A stretch of 64,000 nt of DNA from the NCBI RefSeq assembly GCF_014596975.1, contig NZ_JACVXD010000002.1, forward strand, positions 520,553-584,552, given 5' to 3'. The notes under the pieces are model-generated. The model was not told the DNA's origin. It worked only from the letters and a program-made list of their open reading frames with translations, and ran no database searches. The position numbers were made by a program, and so were the translations under genes. Origin of the DNA: Aestuariibaculum marinum. GTDB taxonomy: Bacteria; Bacteroidota; Bacteroidia; Flavobacteriales; Flavobacteriaceae. Positions 8,376 through 17,432 of the stretch are shown one piece after another (the stretch's first letter is position 1; each line of letters starts with the position of its first letter).

Positions 8376-8472
8376 TTAAAATAGCGGTATAATTGGTGGT
8401 CGATAGTCGAAACTTTAAATGATTAATTAGTATTTTGTTCGATAATCAAGATTGGATTTTATTCTTAATATC

Positions 8473-9600
8473 ATGAAAATTATTATTGCGCCCGATAAAT
8501 TTAAAAATTCCTTATCTGCTTTAGGTTTTTGTGAAGCTACTGAGAGAGGTGTACTTTCTGTAACTCCTGATGCCGATATATTAAAATTACCTTTGGCTGA
8601 TGGCGGTGATGGCACTATTGATATTGTTAAATACTATTTGGGAGGAGACACTGTAAAGGTAATGGTGCATAATCCTTTTTTTAAACTGATTCAAGCATCA
8701 TATCTATATGCTGAAACTACTAAAACTGCCTTTATTGAAATGGCGGAAGCTTCTGGATATAAATTGCTAAAACCTGAAGAACTTAATTGTAAACAAGCAA
8801 CGACATATGGTACAGGAGAATTGATTCTTGATGCTATCAATAAAGGGGCTAAAACTATTATTTTGGGTATTGGAGGCAGTGCGACCAACGATTGTGGTAT
8901 TGGTATGGCTAAGGCTTTAGGGTATCGGTTTTTAGATGATTTTGATGAAGGTGTTAAGCCGATTGGTGCAAATTTAAGTCGTATAAAAACAATAGATACA
9001 TCTCGTGTGCATCCTAAACTTAAAGACATTGAATTTAAAGTGGCCTGCGATGTGAGTAATCCGTTATATGGAGAACAAGGTGCCGCAAGAGTCTATGCGA
9101 AACAAAAAGGTGCGTCTAATGACGAAATTAAAATGTTGGATAGGGGGTTAGAAGATTTTGCAAAAGTGATACAAAAGACTTTTCATATTAATCCGCAAGA
9201 AGAGAAAGGAGCAGGGGCTGCTGGAGGCATGGGGATTGCTTCAAAAATATTTTTGAATGGGGATTTAAAACCAGGTGTGGAATTAATAAAAGAATTAGCC
9301 GATTTCGATAATAAACTTCAGGGTGCTAATTGGATTATTACCGGTGAAGGCTGTTTAGATGCACAAACTTTATCGGGTAAAACGATTCAAGGCGTGCTGT
9401 CTTCCGCGAAAGCGAAACAAATACAAGTTGCTGCCTTTTGTGGAGATATTAAATTGCCAGAGCAGTACATAAAAAACTTAGGAATAGATTATTCCGATAA
9501 GGTGTTAAGTTACAGTAAAACTACTGAGGACGCGATGAAAAATGCCAAACATTATGTGAGCCATATGGCTAAAGTGTTTGCTGAATTTTTACGGGAATAA
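8473..9600 (+). CDS. Glycerate kinase
   Basis: A 375-residue kinase phosphorylating D-glycerate, of the GckA/GlxK family. The opening MKIIIAPDKFKNSLS places the start at 8473, not at an upstream in-frame ATG (8452). Motifs include PLADGGDGT near residue 40, GIGGSATNDCGIGMAKALG near residue 137, GAGAAGGMG near residue 250 and the TGEGCLDAQTLSGK segment. It lies on the opposite strand inside the ftsX/DUF3098/uppP/truB neighbourhood and its stop directly abuts the DUF3098 stop (9600/9601). Its codon use is similar to the neighbours. The metabolic context for glycerate is not visible here. Confidence 0.95.
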   Translation: MKIIIAPDKFKNSLSALGFCEATERGVLSVTPDADILKLPLADGGDGTIDIVKYYLGGDTVKVMVHNPFFKLIQASYLYAETTKTAFIEMAEASGYKLLKPEELNCKQATTYGTGELILDAINKGAKTIILGIGGSATNDCGIGMAKALGYRFLDDFDEGVKPIGANLSRIKTIDTSRVHPKLKDIEFKVACDVSNPLYGEQGAARVYAKQKGASNDEIKMLDRGLEDFAKVIQKTFHINPQEEKGAGAAGGMGIASKIFLNGDLKPGVELIKELADFDNKLQGANWIITGEGCLDAQTLSGKTIQGVLSSAKAKQIQVAAFCGDIKLPEQYIKNLGIDYSDKVLSYSKTTEDAMKNAKHYVSHMAKVFAEFLRE

Positions 9601-9852
9601 TTACTTTTCAGGGTTTAGTAAAATGGCATACATCTCGATGCCAAAACCTAAAAGTACCAGCATTGGTGCTAAACGAATACGACGGAAACTAAAAATATCC
9701 GGGTTAAAAACATTAGGGTCGTCACTACCACCGCCCGACATTAAAATAAAGCCTAAAGCGATACAAGCCAAACCAATAAACATGAATTTGTAGTTCTTCT
9801 TTCCGAAAATAAACTGGCTTTTATTAGCGTCTTTTTGTTTTTGTTCTCCCAT
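9601..9852 (-). CDS. DUF3098 family small membrane protein
   Basis: An 83-residue protein with two hydrophobic segments (about residues 26-43 and 61-79) separated by a GGGSDDPNVFNPDIFSF loop. The start MGEQKQKDANKSQ at 9852 is preferred over an ATG 24 bases upstream because family members begin this way. It lies 72 bases downstream of ftsX on the same strand, an association that is usual in Flavobacteriaceae, so a role connected with the divisome or envelope is plausible but unproven. Confidence 0.88.
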   Translation of the reverse strand: MGEQKQKDANKSQFIFGKKNYKFMFIGLACIALGFILMSGGGSDDPNVFNPDIFSFRRIRLAPMLVLLGFGIEMYAILLNPEK

Positions 9853-9924
9853 AATGTATGTAAAAGTGTAACGCAAATTAACGTATTTATTTAAAACATA
9901 AACGTTAACAGGGTTATAAATTAT

Positions 9925-10803
9925 CTAATAATATAACTCGTCGGTTTTTAAATTTAAGAAACGCTGCGTTGCAAAATGTGTGCTAATCCATGTAATCACA
10001 ATACCTAAAGCAAATACAAAAGCAAATAGTAAGATCACTAAAATGGGTGCGTTAAGTAAGCCTAATTCCGGGAACATTTTGTTAACGTAAAATAAAACAA
10101 TACCCATGCCTATAAGTGCAAGAACGGCACCAATAACTCCGAGGCGTACACTTTTCCAAACAAAAGGACGACGAATAAATTGTTTTGTCGCACCAACCAT
10201 TTGCATGGTTTTAATAGTGAATCGTTTGGAGTATACCGACAGTCTTATAGAACTGTTAATTAATAATACCGCAATTAATGTGAAAATGCTACTCAATACC
10301 AATACCCAAAAGCTTATTTTTTTAACGTTGTCGTTCATCAAGTTTACCAAGTCGTTATCGTAAGTCACTTCGTCAACAAAGTTTTTAGATGAGGCTTCTG
10401 CAGAAATTTTTTCTAAATGTTCAGACGTTACATAATCGGCTTTAAGGTGCACATCAATAGAATTTTGTAAAGGGTTGTACCCCACAAAATCCATAAAATC
10501 TTCTCCGTTTTCAGCTTTCATAAATTCAGCCGCTTGTTCTTTCGAAACATATTCGGTAGACTTAACGTAATCTGCCATGGCCAGACTTTTTTCAAGCTGT
10601 TTGGTTTCTACATCTTTCGCCGAATCTTTCAAATAAATGGTAACAACCACCTGTTCTTTAAAATGATCGGAAACTTTTTTAGCATTAAGTACCAACAGGC
10701 CTAATAATCCTAATAAAAATAAAACCAAAGCGATGCTTAAAACCACTGAAAAGTACGATGATATAAGTCGGCGTTTTTGGTGTTTCTCGAAAGATGAACT
10801 CAT
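9925..10803 (-). CDS. ftsX: Cell division protein FtsX
   Basis: A 292-residue ABC-transporter-like membrane protein that with FtsE regulates septal peptidoglycan hydrolysis. Four membrane segments are visible: one near residue 15-37, then an extracellular domain of about 120 residues, then three in the C-terminal half (about 170, 220 and 265). The VGATKQFIRRPFVWKSVRLG segment is the typical FtsX cytoplasmic loop. FtsE is not encoded next to it, which is common in this group. Only DUF3098 follows on the same strand. Confidence 0.95.
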   Translation of the reverse strand: MSSSFEKHQKRRLISSYFSVVLSIALVLFLLGLLGLLVLNAKKVSDHFKEQVVVTIYLKDSAKDVETKQLEKSLAMADYVKSTEYVSKEQAAEFMKAENGEDFMDFVGYNPLQNSIDVHLKADYVTSEHLEKISAEASSKNFVDEVTYDNDLVNLMNDNVKKISFWVLVLSSIFTLIAVLLINSSIRLSVYSKRFTIKTMQMVGATKQFIRRPFVWKSVRLGVIGAVLALIGMGIVLFYVNKMFPELGLLNAPILVILLFAFVFALGIVITWISTHFATQRFLNLKTDELYY

Positions 10804-11046
10804 ATAAATGTGGGATTAACGATGTAAAAATACTAAAAGAAAAAGGAAAACTATAATTAAATTATTTGCAATACAATTCCTTATGGTATGTATAACTTAT
10901 TGGAATAAGAATTGTTGTTTAGGAGCTCTGTTTTAATGAATAAAAAGTTCATTTTATAAACAGCCTGTACAATAGTGTATTAGTGATTTTTGTAGTTGTT
11001 GGCATGGTTGTTGAAAACGTCAAACTAAAATCGAAAAACAAACATT

Positions 11047-11652
11047 ATGAAAAAGAACATTCTAATTTTAGCCTTAGTCACATTAGCTACATTTTTTAAT
11101 CAAGCTCAGGCACAGCGTTATAATCAGAGGTATAGTAGTAATTCTAATTATGTATTTGGTTTAAAAGCCGGATTAAACGTATCGTCCTTTCAAGGTGGGA
11201 ATGATGGGATAGCTAGAAACAGTTTATTAGGGTATCATATAGGTTTAACTGCCGAGAACAGAATAAATAGGAATTTTGCGATTCAACCCGAGTTTCTGTT
11301 TTCACGTGTTGGAGGTGAAGAGATATATTCAGATGGTCTTCAGGCACGATATTACTTAGATTATGTTTCGGTACCGGTGATGGCTAAATTCTATTTAGGT
11401 GATCAGTTGAGTTTAGATTTCGGCCCGCAATTAGGATTCTTGGTTAAAGATCGAGCTAACTACAGTGACGATTATTATGACTACGATGCTGGTGCCAATA
11501 CGTTTGATTTAGGATTTAATTTTGGTTTAAGTTTAAATCTGGATCGCTACTGGTTTGCTCAGGCGCGATATAATATTGGTGTAACCAACGTTTTTAATAA
11601 TCCGGATGCCCAAAATAGTGTATTCCAGTTTTCAATAGGTCGCCGATTTTAA
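11047..11652 (+). CDS. Porin family outer-membrane beta-barrel protein (PorT-like)
   Basis: A 201-residue exported protein. The signal peptide (MKKNILILALVTLATFFNQAQA) is cut after about residue 22. The mature part shows regular beta-hairpins typical of small 8-stranded barrels, such as FGLKAGLNVSSFQG, YHIGLTAENRIN, FAIQPEFLFSRVG, and a terminal FQFSIGRRF strand ending in Phe, the outer-membrane insertion signal. It belongs to the outer-membrane beta-barrel group annotated as porin or PorT family. The substrate is unknown. It stands alone and is followed by an inverted-repeat element. Confidence 0.9.
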   Translation: MKKNILILALVTLATFFNQAQAQRYNQRYSSNSNYVFGLKAGLNVSSFQGGNDGIARNSLLGYHIGLTAENRINRNFAIQPEFLFSRVGGEEIYSDGLQARYYLDYVSVPVMAKFYLGDQLSLDFGPQLGFLVKDRANYSDDYYDYDAGANTFDLGFNFGLSLNLDRYWFAQARYNIGVTNVFNNPDAQNSVFQFSIGRRF

Positions 11653-11671
11653 TTATTGAGTTTAGCCAATA

Positions 11672-11787
11672 AAAACATCTGGAAAAATGGGATATTGTCA
11701 TTCTGAATTTATTTCAGAATCTACATATTAGGATTTAATTGGATTAGAATCTGAAACGAGTTCAGATTGACAGTAACTAGATGTTTT
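11672..11787. repeat. Intergenic inverted repeat between the porin and EamA genes
   Basis: Two nested inverted repeats are visible. The outer arms are a perfect 9-base pair (11672-11680 with 11779-11787). The inner arms of about 28 bases (11697-11724 and 11744-11772) are imperfect complements of the type TGTCATTCTGAA...TTTCAGAATCTA. The whole occupies the space between two convergent genes and reaches the last codon of the EamA gene. It resembles dispersed palindromic repeats of flavobacterial genomes and could also end transcription from both sides. Confidence 0.65.
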
Positions 11788-12703
11788 AGATCGCCTTCTT
11801 TTTTTGCGGTTTGCTTACCAGATAAACCCCAAAGGCTACTAAACCACAACTTAATATTTTAACCAGATTAATATCTTGTGCATATTGAGTTTGCATAAAA
11901 ACATAAGCCATAATGCTTACCATGATAAAGCTTACTGCAGGTTGTAAATAAATATAGCTACTGGTTACCGATGGCGCCAAATGATTAAGGGCGTAAATGT
12001 TGAAAAAGTAGGCCAGAAAGGTGGTAAAGATCACCACGTATCCGATGGTTAAGTAGGTGTCTAAATCGAAACCAGCAAAGTTGGTATCCAGAAACGAATT
12101 AATACCAAACGGGAAGACATATAAAAATCCGAAAAGGAAAATCCAGCTTACCACGGTCATAGCATTGTATTTGTGCATTAACGTTTTTGCCAGTACTAGA
12201 TATAGTCCATAACTACAGGCATTCAATAAAATGAATAAGTTTCCTAAAAAGGAGCTGGTTCCAACGGCTTTGTTTCCGTATAAAATCAATAAAACAGCAC
12301 CAATAGCGCCTAAAGTAATGCCGAGGATTTTGTTTTTTGTGATGCGTTCTTTCAGAATAAAATAGCTAAACACCAAAACAATAACAGGCGTGGCTGTGGT
12401 AATGATAGAGGCATCAATTGGAGAGGTTAAGTTGATGCCATGAAAAAACAAACTTTGATTTAATGCGCCACCAAATAATCCACAAAGGGCCAAACGTAGA
12501 AAATCTTTCTTTTCAACTTTTTCTTTTACAAATAAGAATTTAATCAGCCAGAACAATAAAACACAACAGGCTAATCGTATAAAAACAAAGGCTGTCGGAC
12601 CAATTTTATCGGGCATTATGCCTTTTGCAATAATGTAATTGGCACCATAAATAATGTTGGCTCCTAATAACGCTAAGTGTGCTTTGGTGGTGTCTTTTAT
12701 CAA
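11786..12703 (-). CDS. EamA/DMT family transporter
   Basis: A 305-residue inner-membrane protein with ten predicted helices arranged as two repeated EamA halves; the second repeat begins near residue 155. Typical repeat motifs include PIDASIITTATPVIVLVFSY and LAPSVTSSYIYLQPAVSFIM, each followed by a charged loop and another helix (LKERITKNKILGITLGAIGA). The family exports amino acids or other metabolites; the substrate cannot be read. The C-terminus is basic (KPQKKKAI). It forms a single-gene unit divergent from leuS. Confidence 0.93.
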   Translation of the reverse strand: MIKDTTKAHLALLGANIIYGANYIIAKGIMPDKIGPTAFVFIRLACCVLLFWLIKFLFVKEKVEKKDFLRLALCGLFGGALNQSLFFHGINLTSPIDASIITTATPVIVLVFSYFILKERITKNKILGITLGAIGAVLLILYGNKAVGTSSFLGNLFILLNACSYGLYLVLAKTLMHKYNAMTVVSWIFLFGFLYVFPFGINSFLDTNFAGFDLDTYLTIGYVVIFTTFLAYFFNIYALNHLAPSVTSSYIYLQPAVSFIMVSIMAYVFMQTQYAQDINLVKILSCGLVAFGVYLVSKPQKKKAI

Positions 12704-12833
12704 GGTCAGATAATTTAAGCTGCGAAATTACAAATTGTCTTTAAAAAGCAAGCTTAAAGGATTGTTATATTATTCGTGTCAAATTCAATTTTATTAATTG
12801 TGTATAAAGGCTTTCTGTTTTCTGAAGAAACCG

Positions 12834-12841
12834 TAAATTTG
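12834..12841 (+). promoter_or_regulatory. Promoter -7 box for leuS
   Basis: TAAATTTG matches TAnnTTTG and lies 62 bases before the leuS ATG, implying a leader of about 55 bases. The leader contains a short GCTTTT/AAAAAGC hairpin just after the predicted start site. Confidence 0.5.
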
Positions 12842-12903
12842 CGCTTTTAAAAAGCAGAATGACAATAGGATGAATGCCTGTTGAAAGAATAATATATAAG
12901 TAG

Positions 12904-15879
12904 ATGAAATACGATTTCAATCAAATCGAGAAGAAGTGGCAAGAATACTGGGCCAAAAATCAAACGTTTAAGGCTGAAAATCATTCAGACAAACCTAAAT
13001 ATTATGTATTAGACATGTTCCCTTACCCAAGTGGTGCCGGATTACATGTTGGGCATCCGCTGGGATATATTGCTTCAGATATTTATGCGCGTTACAAGCG
13101 TCATCAAGGGTTTAATGTGTTGCATCCGCAGGGGTACGATAGTTTTGGTTTGCCGGCTGAACAGTATGCCATTCAAACAGGGCAACATCCTGCCATTACT
13201 ACAGAAACGAATATCGCAACGTATCGTCGCCAGTTAGACCAAATCGGTTTTTCATTCGACTGGTCTCGTGAGGTTCGTACGTCCGATCCTAGTTATTACA
13301 AATGGACGCAGTGGATTTTCATTCAGTTATTCAATTCCTGGTATAATAACGATGCTGAGAAAGCCGAAGATATTTCAACTTTAATCAAAATTTTTGAAGC
13401 TGAAGGAAATGCAAATGTTAATGCCGTTTGTGATGATGCTGTTGAAACCTTTACAGCTGAAGAGTGGAAGGCATTTTCATCGAAAGAGCAACAGGAAATT
13501 TTATTACAATATAGATTAACCTATTTAGCAGAAACCGAAGTAAACTGGTGTCCTGCTTTAGGAACTGTATTAGCAAACGACGAGATTGTTAACGGCGTTT
13601 CTGAGCGTGGTGGTCATCCGGTTGTGAGAAAGAAAATGACACAATGGAGTATGCGAATTTCTGCGTATGCCGAGCGTTTACTTCAAGGCTTAGAAAAAAT
13701 AGACTGGACCGATTCTTTAAAGGAAAGTCAGCGTAACTGGATTGGGAAATCGGTTGGTGCTGCTGTGACTTTTAATGTGAAAGATCATGATGACGTGATT
13801 GAAGTCTTTACTACACGTCCTGATACCATCTTTGGTGTGAGTTTTATGACCTTAGCGCCGGAGCATGATTTGGTGTCTAAAATTACAACACCTGAGCAAA
13901 AAGCTGAGGTTGAGGCTTATATTGAAGCAACTGCAAAACGGAGCGAGCGTGAGCGCATGGCTGATGTTAAAACTATTACCGGAGCATTCACAGGAGCATA
14001 TGCTGAGCATCCGTTTACTAAAGAGCCAATTCCGGTTTGGATTGGCGATTACGTATTAGCAGGCTACGGAACCGGAGCCGTGATGTCTGTGCCATGTGGT
14101 GATCAGCGTGATTACGATTTTGCGAAGCATTTCAATATCGAGATTCCAAATATTTTTGAAGGAGCCGATATTTCGGAAGAAGCTTTTGCCGATAAAGACA
14201 AAACCATTATCGCCAATAGCGATTTCTTAAACGGACTGAACTATAAAAAAGCAACCAAGCGCGTTATATTCGAATTAGAGCAGCTAGGGCAAGGTGTTGG
14301 AAAAACCAACTACCGTTTACGTGATGCTGTATTTAGCCGTCAGCGTTATTGGGGTGAGCCGTTCCCGGTGTATTACGTCGATGGGATGCCACAAATGATT
14401 GATGCAGCCCATTTGCCAATTCAGTTGCCTGAAGTAGAAAAATATTTACCAACCGAAACAGGTGAGCCACCTTTAGGCAACGCCACTGTTTGGGCTTGGA
14501 ATACTGAAACAAATGAAGTTGTTTCTAACGATTTAATTGATAATAACACAATTTTCCCATTAGAGTTAAACACCATGCCAGGTTGGGCTGGAAGTTCATG
14601 GTATTTTAACCGTTATATGGATTCAACCAATAATGAGGCTTTCGCAAGTCAGGAGGCGTTGAATTACTGGAAAGATGTCGATTTATACATCGGTGGAAGC
14701 GAGCACGCTACAGGCCACTTGTTATACGCGCGTTTCTGGCAAAAGTTCTTGTTCGATAAAGGGGTTGTACCAGTTGATGAGTTTGCTAAAAAACTGATTA
14801 ATCAGGGGATGATTTTAGGGACAAGTGGATATATAAATATGGCTATTTGTGCTATTAAATTTAATACACCTGAAGGAACAGGATCTAAGTCAACAAATTA
14901 TTATGTTCCAATTGATGCTGTTAATCAGAAAGGAGAATTAACGGAAGAATATAAGTCAATTCTTCGTAAAAAGAATATTCAAGATTATGAGTATTATAAA
15001 GTTTCTGAAAATGATATTATAGAAGAAACGTTTGTAGTTAATAGAACACCAGTTCACGTTGATGCAATAGATAGTTCAAATAATTTAATAATTGATGAAT
15101 TTTATAAGTGGAAATATCCTAACCAAGATCTTCAAAAAATTAAAGTAATTGAATGTATTAGTTCTGATGAGGTCTTTAAAGTCGGTCGCGAAGTTGAAAA
15201 AATGTCGAAATCGAAATACAATGTGGTGAATCCAGACCAGATTTGTATCGATTACGGTGCCGATTCTTTACGTTTATACGAAATGTTCTTAGGTCCATTA
15301 GAGCAATATAAACCTTGGAATACAGCTGGTATTACTGGTGTGCACGGGTTCTTAAAGAAACTTTGGAAGCTTTATGTAGACGATAACGGCTTAAAAGTTA
15401 ACGATAGCGAACCAAGTGCAGACAGTTTAAAAACGCTTCATAAAACCATAAAGAAAGTTCAGGAAGATATCGAGAACTTCTCGTTTAATACATCGGTGTC
15501 TACATTTATGATTGCGGTTAACGAATTAACAGCTCAAAAATGTTCGTCTAAAGCTGTTCTAGAGCAGTTGTTAGTATTAATTTCTCCGTATGCGCCTCAT
15601 ATTGCTGAGGAATTATGGAGTCAGTTAGGGCATAACGAATCGATTTCTACAGCAGCGTTCCCTAAGTTTGACAAGAGTCATTTAGTGGAGAGTAGCAAGA
15701 ATTACCCAATTTCATTTAATGGTAAAATGCGTTTCACCTTAGAATTGCCGTTAGATATGAGTAAGGAAGATATCGAAAAAGCGGTATTGGCTCACGAAAA
15801 AACTCAGGAGCAATTACAAGGCAGAACGCCTAAAAAGGTGATTGTGGTTCCAGGTAAAATTGTGAATATTGTAGGTTAA
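12904..15879 (+). CDS. leuS: Leucine--tRNA ligase
   Basis: A 991-residue class I aminoacyl-tRNA synthetase charging tRNA-Leu. HIGH-type GAGLHVGHPLG is at about residue 46, the CP1 editing domain carries the TTRPDTIFGVSF block near residue 300, and KMSKSKYN is near residue 768. The C-terminal anticodon-binding and Lys-rich tail regions are present. The protein is longer than most bacterial LeuRS because the leucine-specific domain before KMSKS (about residues 640-759, bases 14821-15180) is enlarged and clearly more AT-rich than its flanks; see the findings. The reading frame is open throughout, so the enzyme should be functional. Confidence 0.96.
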   Translation: MKYDFNQIEKKWQEYWAKNQTFKAENHSDKPKYYVLDMFPYPSGAGLHVGHPLGYIASDIYARYKRHQGFNVLHPQGYDSFGLPAEQYAIQTGQHPAITTETNIATYRRQLDQIGFSFDWSREVRTSDPSYYKWTQWIFIQLFNSWYNNDAEKAEDISTLIKIFEAEGNANVNAVCDDAVETFTAEEWKAFSSKEQQEILLQYRLTYLAETEVNWCPALGTVLANDEIVNGVSERGGHPVVRKKMTQWSMRISAYAERLLQGLEKIDWTDSLKESQRNWIGKSVGAAVTFNVKDHDDVIEVFTTRPDTIFGVSFMTLAPEHDLVSKITTPEQKAEVEAYIEATAKRSERERMADVKTITGAFTGAYAEHPFTKEPIPVWIGDYVLAGYGTGAVMSVPCGDQRDYDFAKHFNIEIPNIFEGADISEEAFADKDKTIIANSDFLNGLNYKKATKRVIFELEQLGQGVGKTNYRLRDAVFSRQRYWGEPFPVYYVDGMPQMIDAAHLPIQLPEVEKYLPTETGEPPLGNATVWAWNTETNEVVSNDLIDNNTIFPLELNTMPGWAGSSWYFNRYMDSTNNEAFASQEALNYWKDVDLYIGGSEHATGHLLYARFWQKFLFDKGVVPVDEFAKKLINQGMILGTSGYINMAICAIKFNTPEGTGSKSTNYYVPIDAVNQKGELTEEYKSILRKKNIQDYEYYKVSENDIIEETFVVNRTPVHVDAIDSSNNLIIDEFYKWKYPNQDLQKIKVIECISSDEVFKVGREVEKMSKSKYNVVNPDQICIDYGADSLRLYEMFLGPLEQYKPWNTAGITGVHGFLKKLWKLYVDDNGLKVNDSEPSADSLKTLHKTIKKVQEDIENFSFNTSVSTFMIAVNELTAQKCSSKAVLEQLLVLISPYAPHIAEELWSQLGHNESISTAAFPKFDKSHLVESSKNYPISFNGKMRFTLELPLDMSKEDIEKAVLAHEKTQEQLQGRTPKKVIVVPGKIVNIVG

Positions 15880-15914
15880 ATCTTTAGCTTAAAATACAAG
15901 TAATAATACGAAAG

Positions 15915-15949
15915 CATTGTGCATTTTTATATTGCACAATGTTTTTTTT
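15915..15949 (+). terminator. Rho-independent terminator of leuS
   Basis: A 9-bp stem (15915-15923 with 15933-15941) is followed by eight T residues. The remaining bases up to ald (15950-16169) hold no supported gene. Confidence 0.85.
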
Positions 15950-16169
15950 GTATCTGTCTGTAAATAAAGGTGTTATTTGTTTGATTTTTAGTGATTTAAA
16001 TTGAAGAATCTCTAATTTTAGTCTACTAAATCGATAGTATTTATTTATTTCATAATTTAATGTTAAAACGGTTAATAATAATGTATTTAAAACAGACATT
16101 TGCTGAAAATTACCAAAAGGAGTTATTTGGTGTAAATATTTTATAACTAACTTTTTAAATAAATTCAAA

Positions 16170-17270
16170 ATGAAAATTGGTGTTCCTATAGAAATTAAAA
16201 ACAATGAGAACAGAGTAGGGATGACGCCTTCAGGTGTATTCGAACTTACTAAAAGAAACCACGAGGTTTACGTGCAAAAAAATGCAGGTTTTGGTAGTGG
16301 ATTTTTTGACCAAGATTATATCGATGCCGGTGCAACTATTCTGGAAACCATTGAAGAGGTTTATGAGGTAGCTGAAATGATTGTTAAGGTGAAAGAACCT
16401 ATCGAGCAGGAGTACAGCTTAATTAAGAAAGATCAGGTTGTATTTACTTATTTTCATTTTGCATCAAGTGAAGCACTTACAAAAGCAATGATCGATAGTG
16501 AATCGGTTTGTATCGCTTACGAAACAGTAGAAGATGCAGACGGTTCTTTACCGTTATTAGTGCCAATGTCTGAAGTTGCTGGTAGAATGTCTATCCAACA
16601 AGGTGCTAAATATTTAGAAAAACCAATTAAAGGACGCGGAATTTTATTAGGAGGTGTTCCTGGAGTAAAGCCTGCTAATGTATTAGTATTAGGTGGTGGT
16701 ATTGTAGGTATTCAAGCCGCTAAAATGGCAGCTGGTTTAGGTGCTAATGTTACTATCATGGATATTAACATGAAACAATTACGTTACATTGCTGATATCA
16801 TGCCAGCTAACGTAAATACAGAATTCTCTAGTGAGTACAACATTAGAAAACACTTACCAAAAACAGACTTAGTAATTGGAGGTGTATTAATTAAAGGCGC
16901 AAAAGCACCTAAATTAATCACTAAAGATATGCTTAAAGACATGCGTCCTGGAACAGTAATCGTTGACGTTGCTGTAGACCAAGGTGGATGTTTCGAAACT
17001 ACTCATGCAACAACACACCAAGACCCTACTTACATTATTGATGATGTAGTACACTATTGTGTGGCTAACATGCCAGGTGCGGTACCTTACACATCTACTG
17101 TAGCGTTAACTAACGTAACATTACCTTACGTAATTAAATTAGCTAACGAAGGATGGGAGCAAGCATGTGCTAACAGCGCGTCTTTAGCAAAAGGTTTAAA
17201 TGTTGTTAAAGGAGATATCGTTTATAAAGAAATCGCTGAAGCTTTCGGTTTAGAGTTTTTAGCGTCTTAA
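16170..17270 (+). CDS. ald: Alanine dehydrogenase
   Basis: A 366-residue NAD-dependent enzyme interconverting L-alanine with pyruvate and ammonia. The N-terminal MKIGVPIEIKNNENRVGMTP includes the conserved substrate-contacting region, and KVKEPIEQEY contains a catalytic Lys. The Rossmann fold shows VLVLGGGIVGIQAAKMA near residue 170 and the DVAVDQGGCFETTHATTH block near residue 270. The length is normal for the homohexameric family. It is a single-gene unit bounded by terminators, with codons typical of highly expressed genes in this window. Confidence 0.97.
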   Translation: MKIGVPIEIKNNENRVGMTPSGVFELTKRNHEVYVQKNAGFGSGFFDQDYIDAGATILETIEEVYEVAEMIVKVKEPIEQEYSLIKKDQVVFTYFHFASSEALTKAMIDSESVCIAYETVEDADGSLPLLVPMSEVAGRMSIQQGAKYLEKPIKGRGILLGGVPGVKPANVLVLGGGIVGIQAAKMAAGLGANVTIMDINMKQLRYIADIMPANVNTEFSSEYNIRKHLPKTDLVIGGVLIKGAKAPKLITKDMLKDMRPGTVIVDVAVDQGGCFETTHATTHQDPTYIIDDVVHYCVANMPGAVPYTSTVALTNVTLPYVIKLANEGWEQACANSASLAKGLNVVKGDIVYKEIAEAFGLEFLAS

Positions 17271-17292
17271 TACATTATTTTTAATAAAGCTT

Positions 17293-17330
17293 AAAGCGGG
17301 AGATCTAGAAATAGATGTTCCGCTTTTTTT
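17293..17330 (+). terminator. Rho-independent terminator of ald
   Basis: Stem AAAGCGG/CCGCTTT (17293-17299 with 17320-17326), with a long loop, is followed by a T-run. Confidence 0.75.
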
Positions 17331-17432
17331 ATACCGTTATTTTAACACTTTTTTGGGTGCTGACAGAATATCATACCTATAAAATTGGCGCTATTTTTGT
17401 TATATTTAATAACATAATTAAAAAAGAAAACA

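Noticed and set aside
15884..16204. Open frame of 106 codons on the minus strand after leuS
   Set aside because: It covers the leuS terminator and the start of ald, has no recognisable domain and looks like translated AT-rich intergenic DNA.
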